Assembly (NCBI GenBank): GCA_016781525.1 | Contig: JADDQE010000040.1 | Location: forward strand, 53,123 to 117,122 | Reading direction: 5' to 3' | Source: a bacterium | GTDB taxonomy: Bacteria > Chloroflexota > Chloroflexia > Chloroflexales > Kallotenuaceae | DNA length: 64,000 bases | Shown here: positions 56,468-64,000 of the stretch, in pieces | Numbering within the stretch: position 1 is the stretch's first letter | How the letters are laid out: each line of letters starts with the position of its first letter | Notes under the pieces: generated by a model | The model's input: the letters and a program-made list of their open reading frames with translations, nothing else | Database searches by the model: none | What the model was told of the DNA's origin: nothing | Made by a program: the position numbers and the translations under genes

Positions 56468-56797
56468 CTAGGCACGACCAAGAACCGCAGCGTCGACCAC
56501 AAAGACCGTTGCGCCACCAACCTGGACCTCGATCGGAGTCGATGGGTAGAACTCACCCGACTCCGCGACTGGTGGCAGTGGGGCAACGAACTTGGTGCGC
56601 GTGTAACAGTGTTTACGAATGTCCTGCATCACGTCGTCAACACGATGATCGGGCACCACAATAAACAGGGTAACATTCCCCTCGCGCAGAAAGCCGCCTT
56701 TGCTGCTCACACGCGTAATTCCAACGTGATGACTTACCAGCGCGCGCGTAAGCGCACTTTCGTCTTGGCGCTGGATAACCGCAATCATTAGCTTCAC
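56468..56797 (-). CDS. Cyclic-di-AMP receptor (PII-like, DarA/PstA family)
   Basis: GTG start: MKLMIAVIQRQDESALTRALVSHHVGITRVSSKGGFLREGNVTLFIVVPDHRVDDVMQDIRKHCYTR. Confidence 0.85.
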   Translation of the reverse strand: MKLMIAVIQRQDESALTRALVSHHVGITRVSSKGGFLREGNVTLFIVVPDHRVDDVMQDIRKHCYTRTKFVAPLPPVAESGEFYPSTPIEVQVGGATVFVVDAAVLGRA

Positions 56798-57498
56798 GGG
56801 TGAGTGTCCTCCAGCGGACGAATACTCGGCAAGCGCACCTCGATCGCATGCCAAATCTGTTCGCTCAGCTCATCCATTGTAAGCCGAGCGTCGAGGACGT
56901 GCCAGCGCTCGGGCTCGAGCTTGATCAACTCCAGAAAACCGTGACGAACGCGCTCGTGATAGGCCAGGTCACGCGCATCGAGCCGGTTCCATTCGATCGG
57001 CTCGGTTGCCGTGATTTTGGGGGAAAGCGGGTTGTCCTGAGTAGCTCGCTGCGCTGCTTTCCGCTTGCGATCCAGTCCCTGCTGAGCAGGTAGATCAAGA
57101 TAGAAGGTCAGGTCCGGGCGTAGTCCGCCTGTCGCGATCCGTGTGAGCGTCCGCAATATGTCGAGATCCTGCCCCGAGCCATAGCCCTGGTAGGCCAGCA
57201 TCGAGTCGGCAAAGCGATCACAGACGACAATACCGCCAAGCTCGAGATACGGCCGGATACGCTCCGCTACATGCTGGGCCCGGGCTGCAGAAAAGAGCAG
57301 GGTTTCCGTTGTCGGAGCCATCTCACTGTGCTGTAAGTCGAGCACGATCCGCCGGATCATATCCGAGATCGGGGTGCCCCCTGGCTCGCGTGTAACAATA
57401 ACCGGATATGACGCTGCCGCTAACCGCTCGTACAGCCGTCGAGCTTGCGTTGATTTACCGCTGCCCTCGGGTCCTTCAAATGTAACGAAGAGACTCAT
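56794..57498 (-). CDS. tmk: dTMP kinase
   Basis: MSLFVTFEGPEGSGKSTQARRLYERL, VVCDRFADSMLAYQGYG. Confidence 0.96.
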   Translation of the reverse strand: MSLFVTFEGPEGSGKSTQARRLYERLAAASYPVIVTREPGGTPISDMIRRIVLDLQHSEMAPTTETLLFSAARAQHVAERIRPYLELGGIVVCDRFADSMLAYQGYGSGQDLDILRTLTRIATGGLRPDLTFYLDLPAQQGLDRKRKAAQRATQDNPLSPKITATEPIEWNRLDARDLAYHERVRHGFLELIKLEPERWHVLDARLTMDELSEQIWHAIEVRLPSIRPLEDTHP

Positions 57499-57521
57499 GT
57501 TGTGCTAGCATACTGGTTAAC

Positions 57522-57557
57522 GAGCAAAAAGGCAAAATCATGTTTGCCTTTTTGCTC
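57522..57557. terminator. AT-rich perfect hairpin between the R3H-ATPase gene and tmk
   Basis: 15-bp stem gagcaaaaaggcaaa-atcatg-tttgcctttttgctc. Confidence 0.5.
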
Positions 57558-57576
57558 ATCCCTCGTTCAGCGCGCT

Positions 57577-59286
57577 CTAGCGCGATATTTTGACACGGCG
57601 ATGTGGCTCTTTGCCGCGGCTCTCCGAATGAAGGTTGTAGCGCTCAGCCATCTGATGCTGCAACCGTCGGACAACGGTGGCCTGTGGCTTGAGCTCTACC
57701 GCATCGGCCGCCCCGTTGATCACACGTCCGATCGCCTCTTCGGTCTCAATCATCGCATCGGTCATTGGATCGCCTGGCTCGTCAACGTTAAAAACATCGG
57801 CCAGCATCGTCTCCATCTGAGTCTGCGTGTTGGAGCGCAGCACATAGACCGGAACGCCATCCTCCTCCGCGCGCTGCAGCCGTGTCGGGTTTTGCCGATA
57901 GTGATTCTTTAACGTCATCACGATCGTTGCCTCGTCGATGTCCCGCACAATGGTTGCCGACACGCGCAGACGCTCGATCGCTTTTTCCAAACGATTGCGG
58001 CTGACGCCAAAGGGAAAGATCCGGGCGGTCTTAGGCTGTGGCTTGTCTTGTGCCGGAGCAATCGCGAACTGCTCGGAGCGTGCTGTTGCCCCTGCTGCAC
58101 CGCCTTGCTCTGCGCGCGCAGTTCCACGCTCACGCTGGTCATCACGACCCGAACGACCATCTCGACCGTCACGACCATCTCGACCGTCTCGACCGCGTCC
58201 ATTGCGGTCACGACTCATGCTTGGCGCGCGTCTACCACCGCCGCCACGCATAAACTGCTCCATCGTGACGTCTTCTTGTGCCGCCACCTGCTCGACATTA
58301 ACCTGCCCATCCGCGTCCTTGACACGGTGCTCAGGCATTGGCTCGTCACCCCGCAGCAATGTGTCGACGGCCGCGGCAACGTCGCGGTAAACGATCATAT
58401 CGTCGATCGAGCGAATCTCGACCAGCACGTCAAAGGTCGGCGGCGCCTTGCGCTCCAGCACTGTCTTTTGTGTCCCTCGCCTGCGCGCCTCCTCATCGCC
58501 GAGTGTGACTGCCTGAATACCCCCGATCAAATCCGAGAGCGTCGGGTTGATCATCAGGTTTTCAAGGCTGTTGCCGTGCGCAGTGCCCACCAGTTGGACG
58601 CCACGCTCCGCAATCGTGCGCGCTGCCTGTGCCTCAAGCTCGGTGCCGATCTCGTCGATCACAATCACCTGCGGCATGTGGTTTTCGACCGCCTCGATCA
58701 TCACCCCGTGCTGCTCAGCAGGTCGGGGCACCTGCATACGACGGGCACGCCCGATGCCCGAGTGCGGAATATCGCCGTCACCTGCAATTTCATTCGACGT
58801 GTCGACGATAACAACCCGCTTCCGGAAGTTGTCGGCAAGCACGCGCGCCATCTCACGCAGCAGGGTCGTCTTGCCAACGCCCGGCCGTCCCAAGAGCAAA
58901 ATGCTCTGGCCTTCTTCGATCAGGTCCTGCAAAATGTCGATCGTGCCGAAGACGGCACGGCCGACGCGACACGTTAGGCCGATGACCAGATTCGAACGAT
59001 TGCGGATCGCCGAAATACGGTGCAGGGTGCGCGGAATACCTGCGCGGTTATCCTCACCAAACTGCCCGATCCGGGAAACAACGTACTCGAGATCCTCGCG
59101 CGTGATCTCCATGTCCGACAAGAATGCCTCATCGTTGCGGAAGCGCGCCTCCGGCAGCCGCCCAAGATCCATCACGATCTCGATCAGATCGTCGCGTCGT
59201 GCGTCGTCGTCAATTGGTCGCCGGATATGTGGCGGCAACGTGTCAAGCAAGAGGTCAATGTTACTGGTTACGACCTGCTCTATCAT
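57577..59286 (-). CDS. P-loop ATPase (SpoIIIAA-like) with R3H-type nucleic acid-binding C-terminal region
   Basis: [59 protein letters not shown] ... [43 protein letters not shown]; likely start MIEQVVTSN at 59286. Confidence 0.87.
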   Translation of the reverse strand: MIEQVVTSNIDLLLDTLPPHIRRPIDDDARRDDLIEIVMDLGRLPEARFRNDEAFLSDMEITREDLEYVVSRIGQFGEDNRAGIPRTLHRISAIRNRSNLVIGLTCRVGRAVFGTIDILQDLIEEGQSILLLGRPGVGKTTLLREMARVLADNFRKRVVIVDTSNEIAGDGDIPHSGIGRARRMQVPRPAEQHGVMIEAVENHMPQVIVIDEIGTELEAQAARTIAERGVQLVGTAHGNSLENLMINPTLSDLIGGIQAVTLGDEEARRRGTQKTVLERKAPPTFDVLVEIRSIDDMIVYRDVAAAVDTLLRGDEPMPEHRVKDADGQVNVEQVAAQEDVTMEQFMRGGGGRRAPSMSRDRNGRGRDGRDGRDGRDGRSGRDDQRERGTARAEQGGAAGATARSEQFAIAPAQDKPQPKTARIFPFGVSRNRLEKAIERLRVSATIVRDIDEATIVMTLKNHYRQNPTRLQRAEEDGVPVYVLRSNTQTQMETMLADVFNVDEPGDPMTDAMIETEEAIGRVINGAADAVELKPQATVVRRLQHQMAERYNLHSESRGKEPHRRVKISR

Positions 59287-59296
59287 ACTGTTTAAT

Positions 59297-60310
59297 CTAT
59301 CCTCCCCCATTCGGAACGCGTGGCAGCGTCGTAATCGGCTCAAGGCTTGGTTCGCTACGCAGCAGAGCCGGTACACGGCTCAGTTGTCGTTGCGGGACCG
59401 TAAGATGCTTGACAAAAAGCGTCTGCTCACCACGGAGCTTAAAGCCAAGTTCCTCTAATGCACCGCCTACTTCCGCTTGGTAGCCTCGGATAATAGCAAA
59501 AACCGTGCGAGGCTCGCCAAGCTGGCTCAAGCTGTACCTGAGCAGCGCCGCACCCTGATGCCGAATGGCTGGATCTTGCAAAATACGGAGCACATGTCCG
59601 CGCGGCCCGGTCAAAGCATGAACATAAATATCAAGTGTTTGGTCTGAACTGAGTACCCATCCGCGCTCGTGCCAGCCGATACGCCGCCGCGGACGGGGAA
59701 GCTGCCAAGAATTGCTTTGCCGCTGCTCGGCAAGCTGAACGTGTCGCGGCGCGACGCGCGAGTAAAGCTGCTGGATCTGCCATGCATCCCGCCGATGTTG
59801 TCGCCGCAGCGCGACCATCGCGGACCCCGCTTCGATCGCCGGCTCTGGCAGCATCCAGATTTGCTGCTGTGTGTACGGCTGAAAGCCGAGCTGCTTAAGC
59901 ACTTCGGTCATATCGTCGAAGCGCTGACTTACCGCCGCAAATACCCGTTCAATCCGGGCCTGACCGGCCCGTTCGATAAGATTCTGCGCGAGCGAGTACC
60001 AGACGTCGCCATCCGGTATACCGGTACTGCGCGTCGTAAAGCCCGCAAGGTAGGTAATGTCGATCTCGGGTGCGTGCGCACGCTTGCTGGCCTGGAGGAA
60101 GCCGCGCATGCCCCCGTCACGGAGCACGAGCGTCACCACATCATCGCCGATCGGCCCGAGCATCGAGCGCAGCGACACGGCCAATGGGCGATAGCTGCCT
60201 GCCAGCATCGCCTCGGTATAGAGGAACATTCGCCGCTGCGGACGCCGCCGCAAGGCCCAGATATCGGCGACCATCGCCGGTCGGATCAAGCTTGTGCTCC
60301 TCGTCCCCAT
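59297..60310 (-). CDS. Hypothetical protein, possibly tandem GNAT-like domains
   Basis: [36 protein letters not shown] ... [24 protein letters not shown] ... [20 protein letters not shown] pattern of GNAT C-termini. Confidence 0.6.
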   Translation of the reverse strand: MGTRSTSLIRPAMVADIWALRRRPQRRMFLYTEAMLAGSYRPLAVSLRSMLGPIGDDVVTLVLRDGGMRGFLQASKRAHAPEIDITYLAGFTTRSTGIPDGDVWYSLAQNLIERAGQARIERVFAAVSQRFDDMTEVLKQLGFQPYTQQQIWMLPEPAIEAGSAMVALRRQHRRDAWQIQQLYSRVAPRHVQLAEQRQSNSWQLPRPRRRIGWHERGWVLSSDQTLDIYVHALTGPRGHVLRILQDPAIRHQGAALLRYSLSQLGEPRTVFAIIRGYQAEVGGALEELGFKLRGEQTLFVKHLTVPQRQLSRVPALLRSEPSLEPITTLPRVPNGGG

Positions 60311-60357
60311 TTATGCGGCCCTCTCCGCCGGGACCGCCGCAGCTGAGGGGCAGCTAC

Positions 60358-60930
60358 CTACATCTCAAGGAATAGCTCGTGCATCCGCGTGTCGTCTGTG
60401 AGCTCCGGATGGAACGCGGTAGCCAGCAGCCGTCCTTGCCGTGCTGCTACTATACGACCGTCGTCAAGTGTTGCCACCGCCTCGGCATCGCCGCCCACAC
60501 TCGTGATCAGTGGTGCGCGGATAAACACTGCTCGAAACGGCTCCCCAGCGATCCCCGCAATCTGCAGGTCGGCCTCGAAGCTGTCGAGCTGCCGCCCAAA
60601 GGCGTTGCGCTGGGCCACGATATCCATCAAGGCTAGCGCTGGCTGGCCTTCTGGACGCCCCTCGATAATCTGCCCCGCTAGCAGAATCATTCCTGCGCAT
60701 GTGCCCCAAACCGGCATCTCACGGCGTGCCCGCTCCCGAATTGGCTCGACAAGCTTGTAAGCTACCAGGAGCTTGCCGATCGTCGTGCTCTCACCGCCCG
60801 GAATAATCAGCCGGTCGACCTGCTCGAGATGCTCCGGCAGCCGCACCTGCGTAACTTGCTGCCCCAGCCGCCGAAGGATCTGCTCGTGCTCTCTAAATGC
60901 GCCCTGCAGCGCCAATACGCCAACGTTCAT
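60358..60930 (-). CDS. pdxT: Pyridoxal 5'-phosphate synthase glutaminase subunit
   Basis: [23 protein letters not shown] ... [15 protein letters not shown] ... [13 protein letters not shown]. Confidence 0.97.
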   Translation of the reverse strand: MNVGVLALQGAFREHEQILRRLGQQVTQVRLPEHLEQVDRLIIPGGESTTIGKLLVAYKLVEPIRERARREMPVWGTCAGMILLAGQIIEGRPEGQPALALMDIVAQRNAFGRQLDSFEADLQIAGIAGEPFRAVFIRAPLITSVGGDAEAVATLDDGRIVAARQGRLLATAFHPELTDDTRMHELFLEM

Positions 60931-60939
60931 AGTGTTATG

Positions 60940-60999
60940 TTGCTAGAAGCAAGGGTCGGGACTAGGCGACTCTAGCCCCTAGTCCCTGGTCCCTCGTCT
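60940..60999. repeat. Degenerate intergenic inverted repeat (GGGACTAGG type) between pdxS and pdxT
   Basis: aagggtcgggactagg ... cctagtccctggtccct imperfect stem. Confidence 0.55.
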
Positions 61000-61881
61000 C
61001 TACCATCCTCGAACTGCGAGCAGCTCGCCTTCGGGAATATCGCCGATGTTGATCCCAACCATCGCCTCGCCCAAGCCTTTACTTACCTCGGCAATGATCT
61101 TGGGGTCATTGTAGTGCGTCGTGGCTTCGACAATAGCCTTAGCGCGGCGCGCCGGGTCACCGGATTTGAATATGCCCGAGCCGACGAAGACACCGTCGAC
61201 CCCAAGCTGCATCATCAGTGCCGCATCAGCTGGGGTGGCAATACCGCCAGCTGCGAAGTTGACGACCGGCAGCTTACCTGCTTCGGCGACTTCGCGGACT
61301 AGCTCATACGGTGCCTGCATTTCCTTCGCCGCGACGAATAGCTCGTCCTCGTTCATGCTCTGCAGCCGGCGGATATCCGCAAAGAGCTGACGCGCATGGC
61401 GCACGGCCTCCACGACGTTACCCGTGCCCGCCTCGCCCTTGGTGCGAATCATTGCCGCGCCTTCGTTGATGCGGCGCAGTGCTTCGCCAAGATTGCGACA
61501 ACCACAGACAAACGGGACATTGAACTTGTGCTTGTTAATGTGGTTATGCTCGTCTGCCGGTGTCAGCACTTCGCTTTCGTCAATGTAGTCAATACCGAGT
61601 GCTTCGAGTAACTGAGCCTCAACAAAGTGGCCGATGCGTGCTTTCGCCATCACCGGAATCGTTACTGCTTCGATAATGCCCTGAATCATTTCAGGATCGC
61701 TCATGCGCGCTACACCGCCATGCTTGCGAATGTCGGCCGGCACACGCTCGAGCGCCATGACTGCGACCGCCCCGGCCTCTTCAGCGATGCGTGCCTGTTC
61801 TGGAGTGACGACGTCCATAATGACGCCACCCTTGAGCATCTGCGCCAAGCCGGCTTTGGTTCTAAAGGTTGATTTTTCCAT
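61000..61881 (-). CDS. pdxS: Pyridoxal 5'-phosphate synthase lyase subunit
   Basis: [58 protein letters not shown]. Confidence 0.98.
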   Translation of the reverse strand: MEKSTFRTKAGLAQMLKGGVIMDVVTPEQARIAEEAGAVAVMALERVPADIRKHGGVARMSDPEMIQGIIEAVTIPVMAKARIGHFVEAQLLEALGIDYIDESEVLTPADEHNHINKHKFNVPFVCGCRNLGEALRRINEGAAMIRTKGEAGTGNVVEAVRHARQLFADIRRLQSMNEDELFVAAKEMQAPYELVREVAEAGKLPVVNFAAGGIATPADAALMMQLGVDGVFVGSGIFKSGDPARRAKAIVEATTHYNDPKIIAEVSKGLGEAMVGINIGDIPEGELLAVRGW

Positions 61882-62075
61882 CGGATATCTCCCGTATTGC
61901 CCTTAAGTGATAGCTGTTTTTATCTTAACATATTGTACCATACGGAAACAGTGACAGAAGGAATGCTATACATGAGACATTATTTTAAGCTTGTCTTTAG
62001 CGATAAAAGTGGCATTCTTGTCAATCCTTTTACAAAGCCGAAATCGCATATCGAACTATCCGGCTCGGCTGTGCT

Positions 62076-62993
62076 TTACCCCGGTATGCTGGTCTCACGA
62101 TCCAAGCCTTGGTCTTCCCACGCCATCGGGTCTTCAAGCGGCTCGAGGTGGGTTATCACGCTAGTGTCGGCCAGCGCTCGACTAATGGTCAGTTCGAGCT
62201 CCTCGCACACATCATGGCCCTGCTGGACTGTCCATTCGCCAGGAACCAGCACGTGCAGCGAGACAAATCGACGCGGGCCCGCCTGCCGTGTTCGTATCGC
62301 ATGGAACATGAGGCCGCGGTTCGTGTAATGCTCCAGAATGCCGTTGATGATTTGCTGGTCGTCGGGTGGCAGGGCACTGTCAAGCAGTCCGTAGCCGGTC
62401 TCACGCAGAAGCCGTACCCCGATCCAGACGATATTGATCGCAACGGCGAACGCGATCAGTGGATCGAGCACTAGCCAGCCCGTCCATTCTACGAGGAGAA
62501 CGCCTAGGACGACACCACCCGTCGTCCATACATCTGTTAATAAATGTCGTGCGTCGGCGATGAGCGTAATCGAGCGAAGGCGCTGGCCCGCGCGCATCAA
62601 AATTAGTGCGACAACACCATTCAACACTGCCGCAACAATCGCCACCCCCAAACCTGCCGTGACTGCTTCCAATGGTTGCGGATAGCGTAGTCGCTCCCAA
62701 GCTGTCACAGCGATACTGCAGGCGGCAATCAGTACAAGCGCGCCCTCAAGCCCGCTCGCAAAATACTCCGCTTTAGAGTGACCATACGTGTGCTCGTCGT
62801 CGGGAGGCTGTGCAGCTAAGGTCAGCGCCCACAAAGCGATTAATGCGGCTATGAGATTAACTAACGACTCGGTCGCGTCGGAGAAGAGACCAACCGAGCC
62901 AGTCAGCGAGTAGGCCGTGGCCTTGAGCAGGATTGTTCCCAGCGCGGTTGCGATTGAGATTATGGCATAGAAGCGCGGTGATTGGCTATACAT
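62076..62993 (-). CDS. Cation diffusion facilitator family transporter
   Basis: AYSLTGSVGLFSDATESLVNLIAALIALWAL ... DDEHTYGHSKAEYFASGLEGALVLIAA. Confidence 0.94.
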   Translation of the reverse strand: MYSQSPRFYAIISIATALGTILLKATAYSLTGSVGLFSDATESLVNLIAALIALWALTLAAQPPDDEHTYGHSKAEYFASGLEGALVLIAACSIAVTAWERLRYPQPLEAVTAGLGVAIVAAVLNGVVALILMRAGQRLRSITLIADARHLLTDVWTTGGVVLGVLLVEWTGWLVLDPLIAFAVAINIVWIGVRLLRETGYGLLDSALPPDDQQIINGILEHYTNRGLMFHAIRTRQAGPRRFVSLHVLVPGEWTVQQGHDVCEELELTISRALADTSVITHLEPLEDPMAWEDQGLDRETSIPG

Positions 62994-63461
62994 CTGGGTG
63001 TTTTCACAGCTCCCTGGCGCGACTCACGGCTACCGCTGCGGGAGCGCGTGCGTGCTAACCTGTGTCCGTACCTCTGCTCGCCTAGCCCAGATTGGATTGT
63101 ACCGCATCACCTAAGCTCTGCTTCGTCCTATGCTCCAATCTCGCTTTCGTGCACCGCAACCCGCCGGCGCCGATATCTGCCTAACCTCGTCAAGTGCCAA
63201 GCACGACTTGTTTAATAGATGTCCGCTACGTTTGGTCCCATGATTGCTAGGAGTGACATCAATCTAGCTGATCGAGAGAGTGAGGCCGACCAAGGAAAGG
63301 AGCTCAAGCTCTTTACAAATGATGAGGGCCAGGGATGAGTAAGGCGATTGCACAAGATATAGCGTCGCGTAGCGCAAGTGAGGCTGGCTATTGTGCAACA
63401 CTAACAGGCCCGTCGGCGTCCTACACATGTGACAGTGCTCGACAACAAGGAGGGGTGTACT

Positions 63462-63863
63462 ATGAACAGCTCGGGACGACTTACCCGGAGCAATACCGAT
63501 CGAATTGTCGCCGGTGTTTGTGGTGGAATTGCAAACTATCTCAAGGTGGATCCCATGCTGGTCCGTCTCGCGTTTGTGCTGCTTGTTTGGTTAGGTGGTG
63601 TATCACCCTTGATCTACCTGATCCTATGGGCCGTGCTCCCCACAGAGGCGACCATGAACCAAGGGTTTTCGCAACAGGTGCGGCAAAACCTCAGCGAAAT
63701 GGAGGAGCGGGCGACCTCAGTGGCGACAAAAGTCGGCGGCCATGTAAATCAGCTTGTTGGTGGCAACCGGACAAGTCAGTCCGGTCAGACCGGGCAGTCT
63801 AGTCCCGGCTCCGGAGCGCAGCAAGGTGATGGGCCAGCAACGGGGCCTACTCGGCGCCTCTAG
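63462..63863 (+). CDS. PspC domain-containing protein
   Basis: MNSSGRLTRSNTDRIVAGVCGGIANYLKVDPMLVRLAFVLLVWLGGVSPLIYLILWAVLPTE. Confidence 0.92.
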   Translation: MNSSGRLTRSNTDRIVAGVCGGIANYLKVDPMLVRLAFVLLVWLGGVSPLIYLILWAVLPTEATMNQGFSQQVRQNLSEMEERATSVATKVGGHVNQLVGGNRTSQSGQTGQSSPGSGAQQGDGPATGPTRRL

Positions 63864-63924
63864 CCCAAACCATGTCAATGACGATACTAATGCGTTCCAT
63901 TGCATAATCTTCCTGCGCAAAAGA

Positions 63925-63958
63925 ACGAGGCCGACTTCTTTGAAGAAGTCGGCCTCGT
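63925..63958 (-). terminator. Terminator hairpin downstream of the tRNA gene
   Basis: 16-bp perfect stem acgaggccgacttctt-tg-aagaagtcggcctcgt. Confidence 0.75.
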
Positions 63959-63961
63959 CAT

Positions 63962-64000
63962 TGGTAGCGGCGGCTGGATTCGAACCAACGACCTTCGGGT
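63962..64000 (-). tRNA. tRNA 3' part (truncated by window; possibly tRNA-Met, anticodon not visible)
   Basis: Minus strand acccgaaggtcGTTGGTTCGAATCCAGCcgccgctaCCA: T-arm, variable loop, acceptor 3' strand and encoded CCA. Confidence 0.8.

Noticed and set aside
58048-59458. 309-aa and 303-aa plus-strand ORFs
   Set aside because: Antisense to the R3H/SpoIIIAA-like ATPase, whose Walker A and B motifs are clear.
61897-62328. 143-aa plus-strand ORF downstream of pdxS
   Set aside because: Its second half is antisense to the CDF transporter; low-complexity Ser-rich composition.
1-64000. CRISPR array, prophage, insertion sequence or integrase
   Set aside because: No regularly spaced direct repeats, transposase, integrase or phage structural genes seen on either strand.

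Overview
This 64 kb window is about 58-60% GC and gene-dense. It looks like chromosomal DNA from a Chloroflexota (Chloroflexia-like) bacterium; that placement is inferred from gene content and was not tested by search. Most of it is housekeeping: recG, recO, mnmG, lgt, prmC, pnp, rpmB, Asp23, a FakA + two DegV cluster, aroQ, an M24 peptidase, efp, accB, xseAB, tmk with a PII-like c-di-AMP receptor, pdxST, two phoU genes, a RodA/FtsW protein, and a partial tRNA at the right edge. The most unusual region is 41999-48393 (minus). It is a six-gene complex-I/group-4 [NiFe]-hydrogenase-related membrane operon. Its large subunit has RICGVH in place of RxCGxC but keeps a C-terminal CxxC. Its small subunit appears to keep all N2-cluster cysteines. 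Its antiporter-like subunits appear to have lost several canonical charged residues, and no NuoC-like or ferredoxin-like gene is adjacent. Other points of interest: a 698-aa membrane protein with an internal TM + PH-like duplication; a decayed MFS transporter next to three glycosyltransferases; intergenic degenerate inverted repeats at several loci; a surface protein whose corrected GTG start reveals a CPYLGL-type Cys motif behind a good sigma70 promoter; an orphan promoter aimed antisense into rpmB; and a RecG insertion. All homology calls are from reading the sequence; no searches were run.
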